NCBI GenBank assembly: GCA_910587155.1
Contig: CAJULA010000002.1
Location: forward strand, 124,001 to 188,000
DNA length: 64,000 nt
Source of the DNA: an uncultured Lachnospiraceae bacterium
GTDB lineage: Bacteria; Bacillota; Clostridia; Lachnospirales; Lachnospiraceae
Reading direction: 5' to 3'
In this document: positions 15,697-24,343 of the stretch, piece after piece
Layout of the letters: every line of letters starts with the position of its first letter
Position numbering within the stretch: the first letter of the stretch is position 1
Notes under the pieces: generated by a model
The model's input: the letters and a program-made list of their open reading frames with translations, nothing else
What the model was told of the DNA's origin: nothing
Database searches by the model: none
Translations under genes and position numbers: made by a program

Positions 15697-16890
15697 TCAG
15701 AGTCCGAACGCTTCCCTGGTTTCCCTGCTCTTTACCAGCCCTTCATCCATCGCATGTACCCTCTCCCTGCCGTAGATCCCGGACAGCTCCCTGCAGATGG
15801 CCTCTCTCGTCCCGGCAAAGGAGGCGGCTATGGCTATGGCGTCAAAGGTGTGCGCCGCGATCCGGGCAGGGGCTATCACCTCAATCCCCTGTAAGGATAA
15901 CTCCTCATAGCCCCGGTCGGCTGCCGCCACCACTTCACAAAAGCCGCTCCGGCGCAGGTAGGCATGCAGCCTCTGGCCATATGTACCCATACCATAGATA
16001 ATAACCCGACTGCCGCGCCCGATCCCGGGGAAGGGGAAGAGATAGGGAAGCTCCCCCATCCCCTTAAGCAGTGCATCCGCCCTCGGCACCATAAGGAACA
16101 GCAGGTATTCCCTCCACTGGCCTCTCAGGTCATAGATATCCTTATCCCGTTCCAGCTGCCCGAGCACCGTCTGATAGAGGACGGCAAACCTCTCGCGCTC
16201 CCTGTCCGCTTCTTCCGCCCGTTTCACCATCGAGGCCGGGCTCTGGCGATAGTGGTAGAGGCATTCCTCAAGGATGTAAATGCTCTTTGCCTGTAAAAGG
16301 GCAGGGTATACGCAGGCCGCGTCATCCCCCATCGTCAGCCGCTCATCCACCGCCAGCAGGAACTTTTCCAGGCACTCCCTCTTAAAAAGCTTGTCCCAGA
16401 GGCCCGGGAACAGGCCCCATTCGAAGAAGCGGCGGTTGACGATCATGCGGGGGTATACCTGCCTTATCATCGCTTCTTTGTCATATCTGCCCGGGGCTAT
16501 GCCATGGCGTACCGCCCTGGCGCAGCGGCCCGTCTCTTCATAGCGCCCGCACATGGCAATCTCCACGTCCTGCCCGGTCAGTATGCCATGCAGCCTTTCC
16601 AGCATGTGCGGCTCCAGCCAGTCGTCGCCGTCAGCAAAGGCGATGTACTTTCCGGATGCCAGCTTAAACCCCTCTTTGCGCGCACGCACCGCGCCCCCGT
16701 TTTCTTTATGCACTACCCGGATGCGGGGGTCCTTTTTTGCATATGCCTCACATATTGACCCGCTGCCATCCGTGGAGCCGTCATCCACCAGGAGGATCTC
16801 CAGGGCGCGGTATGTCTGCCCGCAGATGCTTTCTATGCACCGGGGCAGATATCTTTTGCAGTTATAAACCGGGACGATAATACTGATCAT
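15697..16890 (-). CDS. GT2-family glycosyltransferase with C-terminal Rossmann-like domain
   Basis: This 397-residue protein begins MISIIVPVYNCKRYLPRCIE and has LLVDDGSTDGSG and FADGDDWLEP, the nucleotide-sugar and metal sites of GT-A family 2 enzymes (residues ~1-230). From about residue 290 a second domain starts SRVIIYGMGTYGQRLHAYLR, a Rossmann-like unit seen repeatedly in this locus. AGGAG lies upstream of ATG 16890 with long spacing. It sits between LicD and DUF4422 genes in the GC-rich end of the locus. Substrate unknown. Confidence 0.85.
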   Translation of the reverse strand: MISIIVPVYNCKRYLPRCIESICGQTYRALEILLVDDGSTDGSGSICEAYAKKDPRIRVVHKENGGAVRARKEGFKLASGKYIAFADGDDWLEPHMLERLHGILTGQDVEIAMCGRYEETGRCARAVRHGIAPGRYDKEAMIRQVYPRMIVNRRFFEWGLFPGLWDKLFKRECLEKFLLAVDERLTMGDDAACVYPALLQAKSIYILEECLYHYRQSPASMVKRAEEADRERERFAVLYQTVLGQLERDKDIYDLRGQWREYLLFLMVPRADALLKGMGELPYLFPFPGIGRGSRVIIYGMGTYGQRLHAYLRRSGFCEVVAAADRGYEELSLQGIEVIAPARIAAHTFDAIAIAASFAGTREAICRELSGIYGRERVHAMDEGLVKSRETREAFGL

Positions 16891-16932
16891 GGCCTTTTTC
16901 TTTCTCCTGGCTCATCGCCGCGCAGGCCTCAC

Positions 16933-18141
16933 TCACTCGTTCCAGTAGGCCTGCATGTCATGGTGTGTCTTTCTCTTCTCCTTTGGCGGCAGCTTCCCAA
17001 AATCCCTGCCGTAGAGGTTTGTCAGGTATTCTTCATACCCTGCGGGTACGTTTACCATTATGTCCTCAAACGGCATCCGCAGCGTTTTCTCATATACCTG
17101 CCTGGAGGTGGCATCCTTTTCCCCGTATATGGTGCCAAGTACCCCTGCAAAGGCCGACTCATCAAAGTCATGGCGGGAGAGGTATTCCCGCTGGGAGGGC
17201 GCCCATTTCGAAAAGACATCCAGGCTTCCGTTTGTCTCGTAAAATTCCTGCCAGATCCGGCGGTTCATCTCCTGATAACCGCGGAAAAACAGGTATCTCT
17301 CCTCCCGCTCCTGCGGCAGGCCGATCAGGGGGAATACATCCACCCAGAGCGGGTTGGTCTTTTTCACGGTCCCGATGTCTTCCACTACTATCGTCCTTTT
17401 ATCCACCACTTTTGCCAGCAGGTCCGGAAAGTCGCTGACCGGCGAGGCGCCAAAGCCCATCGTGTCATACTGCCCGCTCTCCCGGAACAGTTCAAAGAAT
17501 TTCCGGTAATCCTGCCAGGGCAAAAAGACGTCAATATCATCGTCCCAGGGGATAAATCCCTGATGGCGGATCGTCCCTAACAGCGTCCCCCCGCATACCC
17601 AGTACCTCAGCCCCTTTTCCCTGCAGAACCGATCCAGGAAAGAGAGTATCCCTTTTTCCGTCTCTTTGATTTCGGGAAGGCTCATCCTTCTTTTTCCCGC
17701 AAGAAGCCGCTCCTGCTCCGTATCCCGGAAATCGCAGGCACTAAAGAAATGTATGTTTTCCTTATATCCAAGCGCCTCAAGCACCGCCCTGACCCTCTCA
17801 TATTCTTTTGAGGCCACCAGGATCAGCACCTTTTCGTCAAAGGGGCACAGCCGCTCCTTCAGTGTCCATACTTTGATCAGGTCTCTTTCATGGTTTAAAA
17901 AGCGGCAGGAAAAATTTCTCATCTCCATACCGCAGGTAAGGGCCAGCGCCTCATCGTCCGTCAGATAGCCTTCCACCCCGTGAAATCCAAGGTTTGAAAG
18001 GATGGTGCGCATGGCAAAAGCGTATCTGTCAAGGCCGTATAGCAGCACACGGCTTCCTTCCCTGATCCGCCCCGCATCGAGGAGCCCTTTGATCCCCTGT
18101 GCAATCTCTCCGATCAGGCTTTTGATCCGATAGGTCCCCAT
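16933..18141 (-). CDS. LicD family phosphotransferase with N-terminal Rossmann-like domain
   Basis: The LicD core (about residues 150-402) has YWVCGGTLLGTIRHQG followed by the metal-binding IPWDDDIDVF and a C-terminal PAGYEEYLTNLYG. LicD enzymes move a phospho-alcohol such as phosphocholine from a CDP donor to a sugar. No choline-uptake or kinase genes are here, but a PntC-like enzyme that could make CMP-aminoethylphosphonate is in the same locus, so that may be the donor (inference). Residues ~28-137 are an extra Rossmann-like unit (SRVLLYGLDRYAFAMRTIL). ATG 18141 directly follows the TAA of the SDR gene, with GGAGG before it. Confidence 0.88.
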   Translation of the reverse strand: MGTYRIKSLIGEIAQGIKGLLDAGRIREGSRVLLYGLDRYAFAMRTILSNLGFHGVEGYLTDDEALALTCGMEMRNFSCRFLNHERDLIKVWTLKERLCPFDEKVLILVASKEYERVRAVLEALGYKENIHFFSACDFRDTEQERLLAGKRRMSLPEIKETEKGILSFLDRFCREKGLRYWVCGGTLLGTIRHQGFIPWDDDIDVFLPWQDYRKFFELFRESGQYDTMGFGASPVSDFPDLLAKVVDKRTIVVEDIGTVKKTNPLWVDVFPLIGLPQEREERYLFFRGYQEMNRRIWQEFYETNGSLDVFSKWAPSQREYLSRHDFDESAFAGVLGTIYGEKDATSRQVYEKTLRMPFEDIMVNVPAGYEEYLTNLYGRDFGKLPPKEKRKTHHDMQAYWNE

Positions 18142-19149
18142 TTATCCTCCATTCTCCTCTCTCATCATGCGTACTGTCCGCACAATGCCTCCCTCTATGG
18201 TGTAGCAGGGGCTCCACCCCAGTCCTTTCAGCGCCCCGTTTTCCATGATCTGGTCTTTGATCGGTGATATCTGCGCCCTTTCCCCTGCATCGGGAAGGTG
18301 TGTCGTGACGCGGCATCCGCCCGCCGCCGCGCAGTACCCGGCAAACTCCCTGACAGAGCAGGCCTCTCCGCAGGCGATGCCGTATACTTTTGCACTCTCC
18401 CCCAAAACAAGCACGCTCAGGAGGCCGGACACGCAGTCGGCCACGTAAGAAAAGCTCCGCACCTGGCTCCCGGCGCTGTACATCTCTATGTCCCTGCCCG
18501 CAGCTGCCGCCGCCAGGAACTGGGCCGTAGCCCGGTTGTCCTCTCTCCTTACCCAGGGCCCGAACGTATGGCAGGGCCTGGCAATCACCACATCCGTCCC
18601 GTACTCCTTATGATGGCAAAGGCATAACGTCTCGGCCGTTTTCTTGCCCATCGGGTAGCAGGCTCTTGTCTGCAGGTGGTCTACTTCCTGCCCTGCCTCT
18701 CCGGATGAGAGATAGAGGACACGGCACCGCCCACTTTCCCCTGCCGCTTTTAGTACCTTCCACACTCCGACAACATTTGACAAAAGCACTTCCGCCGGCT
18801 GTTCCATAAAGGCCCCGGGATGTCCGTAGCCGGCCCCGTGGATGATGTAGTCAAAGGCTCCGGGGCTTTTTAACCCGGTCACGTCTGTCTCCATAAAGTG
18901 TAAGGATTTCCCGTCCGCCTCCCCAAACCGTCGCTCCAGCTGCTCTTTATGCCTGCTTGCGGCATACACCCTGATCCCCATGGCATGGGCCGCATTGGCA
19001 TAAAGCAGACAGTCGGTCAGGACTGCGCCGATCAGGCCCGTAGCTCCCAGGACCAGTATCTTTTTCCCCCGCAGGCGGGCAAAGCCGGGCGTATGTGCCA
19101 TGATGGCTTCCATGTCTTCCCGGTAGGTTTTATTTCCCAGATAGTCCAT
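18142..19149 (-). CDS. NAD-dependent epimerase/dehydratase (extended SDR)
   Basis: This 335-residue extended SDR has the NAD-binding loop GATGLIGAVLTD and the catalytic YPMGKKTAE (Tyr-x3-Lys). It lies between an IspD/TarI-like gene (17 bp upstream) and LicD (no gap). That grouping recalls loci that make a CDP-activated polyol or a modified sugar nucleotide, but the substrate cannot be fixed. ATG 19149 has GGGAGGGAG before it; an upstream in-frame reading inside the IspD gene is not supported. GC content is very high, near 70% in a hand-counted 60-base stretch. Confidence 0.85.
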   Translation of the reverse strand: MDYLGNKTYREDMEAIMAHTPGFARLRGKKILVLGATGLIGAVLTDCLLYANAAHAMGIRVYAASRHKEQLERRFGEADGKSLHFMETDVTGLKSPGAFDYIIHGAGYGHPGAFMEQPAEVLLSNVVGVWKVLKAAGESGRCRVLYLSSGEAGQEVDHLQTRACYPMGKKTAETLCLCHHKEYGTDVVIARPCHTFGPWVRREDNRATAQFLAAAAAGRDIEMYSAGSQVRSFSYVADCVSGLLSVLVLGESAKVYGIACGEACSVREFAGYCAAAGGCRVTTHLPDAGERAQISPIKDQIMENGALKGLGWSPCYTIEGGIVRTVRMMREENGG

Positions 19150-19166
19150 GTCTCCCTCCCGGCCGC

Positions 19167-19880
19167 TCACGCTTTGAGCCACTCGGCCCGTTTTGCCAGA
19201 AGCAGCGCTTTGAAGATGTCGATGTCTTCCACCGTCGTCAGTTTCAGGTTCTTTTCTGAGCCTTTGGAGAAGTGCACGCTCTCCCCCATCTCGATCATCA
19301 GCATGCATGAGGCAATGGAGTCGGTCACGCCCTGCTTTTTTGCCTTTTCGTGCACGGCCTGCAGTTTCCCCAGACGGAATCCCTGGGGGGTCTGGGTGCG
19401 CTTTAAGCAGTCTCTGTCAATGACTTCCTCCGATGTCTGCCGGTCTTTTGAGATAAGCATCACTTCCACGCAGGGAATACAGGCGATGCCGCTGCCATGC
19501 TCTATGGTCTTATTGATGCAGTCGGAGATGATTTCTTCCGAAACCATGGGGCGGATGGCGTCGTGGATCAGCACGATGTCGTCCGGCTTATGCTCCCTGC
19601 CGATCTCCTGCAGGCCGTTGTAGATGGATGCCTGTCCGCACCGGCCCCCTGGCACAATCGCTGTCACTTTGGTCAGTGCGAACTGCTTTATGTATGCCCA
19701 GAGCACCTTCTCCCACCCCTCGATGCACACTACCACGATCTCGTCCACCGCCGGATGTTTCTGAAATACTTCCAGCGTATAGATGATGACCGGTTTCTCA
19801 TTTACTGTCAGAAACTGTTTGGGTATGTCCTGGTGCATGCGGCTCCCGCTCCCGCCTGCTATGATCATTGCTATGTTCAT
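19167..19880 (-). CDS. IspD/TarI family cytidylyltransferase
   Basis: This 237-residue protein starts MNIAMIIAGGSGSRMHQDIPK (nucleotide-binding loop 8-22) and has IHDAIRPMVSEE and RTQTPQGFRL, all typical of IspD and TarI. Given its glycan-locus position beside LicD and an epimerase it more likely activates ribitol-5-phosphate or a similar polyol phosphate as a CDP derivative (TarI-like) than serves isoprenoid synthesis; sequence alone does not settle this. I use ATG 19880, where the homology starts. The upstream site is weak (ACAGGAT). Confidence 0.85.
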   Translation of the reverse strand: MNIAMIIAGGSGSRMHQDIPKQFLTVNEKPVIIYTLEVFQKHPAVDEIVVVCIEGWEKVLWAYIKQFALTKVTAIVPGGRCGQASIYNGLQEIGREHKPDDIVLIHDAIRPMVSEEIISDCINKTIEHGSGIACIPCVEVMLISKDRQTSEEVIDRDCLKRTQTPQGFRLGKLQAVHEKAKKQGVTDSIASCMLMIEMGESVHFSKGSEKNLKLTTVEDIDIFKALLLAKRAEWLKA

Positions 19881-19918
19881 ATCCTGTCCCTTCTTCCTCC
19901 AAAAGCACATCCCGTCTC

Positions 19919-21121
19919 TTAAACCGGGATTTTTATCGCGCTGCAGTCTGAAATAAAAAACAACTGTTCTCTGCCACACACTTTGTCTGTATGCTCTGCT
20001 ATGGCTTGTGCTGTCTCTTTGTTTAAAACGGATATCACGATCCCCGTATCCGCACCGATCTTCGCCTGTGCAAGCGTTATGGCGCCGCCTGTGGCATCGC
20101 TGGCGCTTGTGACGATCAGCCCCTCATACTCCCAGCCTTTACGGGAAAAGTAAAGGGCCAGGTTCTTCCCGCATACGCCTGCCCCGTAAATATAAATGCG
20201 CGAATAGCTTTTACAGAAAATCTCCAGACTGTTGCAGGGGGTTTGCCTTGTCCCACTCTCCTGCCCCATGGCCTGGCATTGATCTGCCTGTATTTCAGAC
20301 GCCTGATGCATGCCAGGGATATAAAACTGATTGTCTAAAAATGAGAGCATCCATTGTACTGGATACCGTCCTTCCTGCTTAAGATAGTCGATCGTCTTCA
20401 TGGTATCTGCAAAAAAAGGGTTCCTGATCAGTACGCTCTTTTTTTTCATGACGGGGACCCGGCAGTCCCTGACCAGCTTATAAAGTTTTGCGTAGCTTGG
20501 GTTTTCGTTTCTCTGAGGTCTTATCCGACAAAGGTCAGTAAAAGACATCCCATGAAATCCGTGCTGTTTCAGACAGGCATTGATCCCGATCTCGTAGCCG
20601 GTGACTGCCTGACGGAAACTTCCCGGACAGGCCAGTTCCTGCCAGAATCTTTGAAAGCACTCACTTTTTAAGGCCTTTTCACGAAAAACCATAAAATAGC
20701 TGTGCACATGGGCGTCAAACGCATAGTAAGGGTCGGTAAACTCTCCGGCCGTCTGTCCGGTCATCCCCCAGAAATCGCACTCCTGTCCTTCCATGCGCAA
20801 AAAGCTCTCCTGCAGGGGATAGAAAAATCCAAAGAAGGAATCGTTGGCAAGGATCAGCTCGTCGTATTCATATACCCTCTCCCAGCCAAGGAAATCGCAG
20901 AGCGCATCCCTGAAAGCGCCGCTGTCATAGCCTTTGTTTTCCCTGTAGTAGATTTCATCCACCAGCCCCGCGATATGTTCTTTGCCTTCTTTTATCTTTT
21001 CATAGTTGCAGACAAGGCAAAGGGTGCTGCTGCATTGTTTCAAAGAGCGAATGACCTGCCCTATGTAGTTATGTATTTTGTTTTCCCTGTTGTAGGTCAT
21101 GTAGATGCACAGGCGGTTCAT
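19919..21121 (-). CDS. RgpF-like (rhamnan synthesis F) glycosyltransferase with C-terminal Rossmann-like domain
   Basis: Residues 1-300 match the RgpF family: YYRENKGYDSGAFRDAL, YDELILANDSFFGFFYPL and HVHSYFMVF. These enzymes add sugars such as rhamnose to cell-wall polysaccharides. From about residue 313 a Rossmann-like unit follows (RIYIYGAGVCGKNLALYFSR). ATG 21121 overlaps the stop of the upstream GT4 gene as ATGA. This gene is the last of the GC-richer block; the DNA upstream of it is more AT-rich. The donor sugar is unknown. Confidence 0.82.
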   Translation of the reverse strand: MNRLCIYMTYNRENKIHNYIGQVIRSLKQCSSTLCLVCNYEKIKEGKEHIAGLVDEIYYRENKGYDSGAFRDALCDFLGWERVYEYDELILANDSFFGFFYPLQESFLRMEGQECDFWGMTGQTAGEFTDPYYAFDAHVHSYFMVFREKALKSECFQRFWQELACPGSFRQAVTGYEIGINACLKQHGFHGMSFTDLCRIRPQRNENPSYAKLYKLVRDCRVPVMKKKSVLIRNPFFADTMKTIDYLKQEGRYPVQWMLSFLDNQFYIPGMHQASEIQADQCQAMGQESGTRQTPCNSLEIFCKSYSRIYIYGAGVCGKNLALYFSRKGWEYEGLIVTSASDATGGAITLAQAKIGADTGIVISVLNKETAQAIAEHTDKVCGREQLFFISDCSAIKIPV

Positions 21122-22566
21122 GCGGGATTTCCCTGCCTTTCGTCTCCGCTTTCATGTATGGTATCTTCAATCGCTTTCTGCAGTCTTAATCCAAATTTTT
21201 CCATAGTAAAATAGGTTTCATATGTTTTTCTGGCCTGCTTTCTAATCTGCACCCATCTCTTTGTGTGTTCCAGAATCCATTTCATTTTCAGATATAGTTC
21301 ATCTGCACTGCCTGCCTTACAGACCAGGCCGTTTACCTTATCTATCATATAATCGGCAATCCCGGTACCATCTGTTGTGATACAGATTTTTCCCAGCATC
21401 ATACCTTCTGTTATAGTAAGCGACATCGTCTCTTCCAGCGACGGACAGACAACAATATCTATATTTTCATATGCTGCCCTCATCTGCTCACGGGTAAGTT
21501 CTCCCAGCATTTTTATTTCGGAAATTCCCCTGGCCTTCTGTTTAACTTCACTGGCATAAGGATCATTCCCGCACTTTCCTATGAGCCAGAACTCTACATG
21601 ATCTCTTTCTTTCTCTGTAAGCATTGATACCGCCTCAAGAAAAATCATCTGGGCCTTCAGCCGATATACCTCACCGATAACAGCAAATATATGTTTTTTA
21701 TGTTCTTTTTTCCGATCCCGCATATAGGTATCCGGAATTCCATATGGCAAAATTTCTCTGACCCGCGATGGATAGTAATAGTTAAAGTTTTCTTTTGCCT
21801 TACCGCTTACTGCCATAATATGAAGATATTTCATAGCATCTGTATTGTCATATTCCCAATGATTGTCTTTCGTCAGGGGATAGGCCCTTGTATAACCGGC
21901 GCTGCTCTCATGCAGCCACCAGAGAACCGGCCTTACTCTGCTGACAATGCAGGCACATCTTAGCATTTGAAAAACATTCACAAGAACAACATCAAAATGA
22001 CGAATCCATTCTATCTCTTCTTCCTGAGGAAAATGGATAGCCGGAGCAATTACAAGATATATCTTCTGTCTTCTCATTTCCTCAATCAGTTTCGGCTCTG
22101 CTCCAGGTGCTGATACTGTAACGCTATAGCCTCGTTGCATCAGCGCTTTTGCAGCATGTAAGACGGCAATCGTACCGCCATTATAATTTAGATCGGTGGA
22201 AATCATCAGAACCTTTTTCCTGTCATCATGAAAGAATTGGCTGCCATATTCCACAAATATCCCATGCCTGCCTTCACAAAGAAACTGACTCCATAAAAGA
22301 ATTTTATCTGTTGAAACCCCCAGCGCCATCAGTTGGTGCCACATGTCTTTTACATAATCAGCCATAAGGATGATTTTATCATATTCCAGTCCGCAGATTT
22401 CCTCAGGAGACAGGATTGGAATTTCACCTGCTACTTTTTTATGCAATGCACCGTTATTATCCAGACAGGCAACTATATTAAGCTGATTAAAAATTTCAGG
22501 ATGCTTTTCTTTTTCATATTTTAATTTTCCACCTGTCCCAAACAAAACGATTTTTTCATTAATCAT
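21118..22566 (-). CDS. GT4-family glycosyltransferase with N-terminal Rossmann-like domain
   Basis: The GT-B part (about residues 115-470) has the N-terminal STDLNYNGGTIAVLHAAKAL, and the C-terminal CPSLEETMSLTITEGMMLGK, which holds the conserved EGMMLGK signature of family 4. Residues ~1-95 are a Rossmann-like unit (EKIVLFGTGGKLKYEKEK...VACLDNN...DKIILMADY). It overlaps the RgpF-like gene by four bases. Upstream lies a 134-bp gap (22567-22700) without a recognisable gene. Substrate unknown. Confidence 0.85.
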   Translation of the reverse strand: MINEKIVLFGTGGKLKYEKEKHPEIFNQLNIVACLDNNGALHKKVAGEIPILSPEEICGLEYDKIILMADYVKDMWHQLMALGVSTDKILLWSQFLCEGRHGIFVEYGSQFFHDDRKKVLMISTDLNYNGGTIAVLHAAKALMQRGYSVTVSAPGAEPKLIEEMRRQKIYLVIAPAIHFPQEEEIEWIRHFDVVLVNVFQMLRCACIVSRVRPVLWWLHESSAGYTRAYPLTKDNHWEYDNTDAMKYLHIMAVSGKAKENFNYYYPSRVREILPYGIPDTYMRDRKKEHKKHIFAVIGEVYRLKAQMIFLEAVSMLTEKERDHVEFWLIGKCGNDPYASEVKQKARGISEIKMLGELTREQMRAAYENIDIVVCPSLEETMSLTITEGMMLGKICITTDGTGIADYMIDKVNGLVCKAGSADELYLKMKWILEHTKRWVQIRKQARKTYETYFTMEKFGLRLQKAIEDTIHESGDERQGNPA

Positions 22567-22700
22567 ACGATCCCTGCCTGTTAATTCTTATCGTTCCTCC
22601 AGCATTGTTTTCAAAGATATCATTTTTTTAATGCCTTTTGCACTGAGAGCTTTATACCATGATATTTATAAGCCACAGCAACCGCTCATACATATGTTGA

Positions 22701-23411
22701 TCAATCCAGGCATAACATATATGCCATCATCTCCATAAAGGAAATCTCCCTGTAATGATATCTAATTATCGCGTTTTCACATTTTAACTTATATGTATCC
22801 GAAGACTTTCCGCCTAACCTGAAATTAGAAATTACATCTTTGATCTGAGTAAAATTTACTTTTCCACTGTTCCGAACCCTAAACATAAATTCATAATCAC
22901 TGGCAATTTTAAAAACTGTCAAAAACAAGCCAAAATCCTGATAAGTTTCTCTGGTTACAAAACAGGTCGGATGGGGAATCATATTGTGAACCAAATCTTT
23001 GTGTTGGTTTTTCAATATTCCTGCCATACAATTGTTGTAAAACACTCTACAATATCCATAAATCACCTGATATTTATCCCCTGTCATATATGTCAAAACT
23101 TTTTCTACCGCATTATTCTCGTAGTAATCATCGCTGTTTATGATTCCAATTAATGATCCATGGGATAATTTAATCCCTTTATTCATCGCACTATAGATAC
23201 CTGTATCTTTTTCAGAAATATATTTTAGTCTTCCTTTAAACGATGGTATATACTCACGAATAATATTCACTGTCTGATCCGTTGATCTTCCATCTACTAT
23301 AATATACTCTATATTTTCATATGTCTGAGACAAAACGCTCTCTATTGTCTGACGTATGGTGGCTGCACTGTTCAAACATGGAGTAATAATAGACACCTTT
23401 AAATTATTCAT
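22701..23411 (-). CDS. GT2-family glycosyltransferase
   Basis: This 236-residue GT-A enzyme has VSIITPCLNSAATIRQTIES, YIIVDGRSTDQT and INSDDYYENN, the latter being the metal-binding DxD-type site. The short form, with no membrane segment, suggests a soluble enzyme adding one sugar. The start is uncertain: ATG 23411 begins the homology but its GGA site is about 15 bases away, while an in-frame ATG at 23453 would add 14 residues with no better site. A 356-bp non-coding stretch lies upstream. Confidence 0.85.
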   Translation of the reverse strand: MNNLKVSIITPCLNSAATIRQTIESVLSQTYENIEYIIVDGRSTDQTVNIIREYIPSFKGRLKYISEKDTGIYSAMNKGIKLSHGSLIGIINSDDYYENNAVEKVLTYMTGDKYQVIYGYCRVFYNNCMAGILKNQHKDLVHNMIPHPTCFVTRETYQDFGLFLTVFKIASDYEFMFRVRNSGKVNFTQIKDVISNFRLGGKSSDTYKLKCENAIIRYHYREISFMEMMAYMLCLD

Positions 23412-23453
23412 TATATATCTCAAAATTCCTTTCTTCTCCTGAAACAGACTCAT

Positions 23454-23809
23454 AGTAGATCTTCATGTATAACATATCTCGCACCGCTACCTCAAATGCC
23501 TGATGTCTAATAAAAAGAACCAACTCTATACCTCTTAATCTCACTTTTATGCAAATTACTATGTGATGTTACCACGTATATACACAGATTCACCTTGCCG
23601 ACTGTTTCATAAAATTATTTCGCAAAAAGTATCCACCATCTGCTTATCTCTCAAATCACCCGTCATAGCAAGGGAAAACTGTGTTATTACGTGAATCATG
23701 TTTTTACCGGTTTTTCATCTAAAAAAATATTCGATCCGCACAGTATGCACCTCCATCCAATTACAGCCTTCCGCACTATATAGCTAGTTCTTATACACCC
23801 TATACCAGT
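23454..23809. other. Non-coding stretch inside the glycan locus
   Basis: These 356 bp between the GT2 gene and the small Rossmann protein contain no convincing reading frame on either strand. I saw no terminator with a T run, no RNA-gene signature and no insertion-sequence end. It is by far the longest gap in the otherwise packed locus and may hold an internal promoter or the decayed remains of a gene. Confidence 0.5.
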
Positions 23810-24286
23810 CTACACTTCATACAAAATATCTTCTAAAGAAATAACAGGGCAATCTATTTTTTCGGAAAGTTTTTCTTCAATCTCATCAAAAAATGAAATG
23901 GCTGTTACAACTATAGCGTCCACTTCTGCAAGTGTGTTTTCCATTGTAACAACTTCCACATCTGTATAAATTGTCTCCGCGTTCTGGTCAATTCCATAGG
24001 CTACATAAACATCCGATCCTCTCAATTCATCAACCAGAGTTTCTCCTGCAAAACTCATTCCATAAATTGCAATTTTTTTATAGCCATTCTTTTCAAAATA
24101 AGCAGACAAATTTTTTCCTTCCTGTTTAACCTTTACCCATTGATTCATCATTAAGAACAACGCCAAATGTTTATCTGACATCTTCCATGCTTTTTTGGTT
24201 TTTTTGTCTTTTTTCTTTCCAATTACACCTGCTCCAATTACAGCTCCTGCCAATGCCGATAATGCCGAAATTACTCCTTTTTTCAT
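23810..24286 (-). CDS. Small membrane-anchored Rossmann-like protein
   Basis: This 158-residue protein has an N-terminal hydrophobic segment (about 4-22, KKGVISALSALAGAVIGAG), a lysine cluster (KKKDKKTKK) and then a Rossmann-like domain from about residue 70 (KKIAIYGMSFAGETLVDEL...VAYGIDQNAE...DAIVVTAIS). The domain resembles the extra units fused to glycosyltransferases elsewhere in this locus, but here it stands alone. AGGAGG lies before ATG 24286. It might tether or scaffold the other enzymes at the membrane (inference). I know of no assigned function. Confidence 0.75.
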   Translation of the reverse strand: MKKGVISALSALAGAVIGAGVIGKKKDKKTKKAWKMSDKHLALFLMMNQWVKVKQEGKNLSAYFEKNGYKKIAIYGMSFAGETLVDELRGSDVYVAYGIDQNAETIYTDVEVVTMENTLAEVDAIVVTAISFFDEIEEKLSEKIDCPVISLEDILYEV

Positions 24287-24343
24287 TTATAATTCCTCCT
24301 TTTTATTCAAAAAATTAATAATACACTATCTCATGTATACTTC

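Noticed and set aside
22567..22700. Possible short gene (MISLKTMLEER) between two glycosyltransferase genes
   Set aside because: Eleven codons with no ribosome site; indistinguishable from chance.
23454..23809. Search for an IS element, tRNA, small RNA or riboswitch in the largest gap
   Set aside because: No terminal inverted repeats, transposase remains, cloverleaf or recognisable aptamer could be seen by eye.
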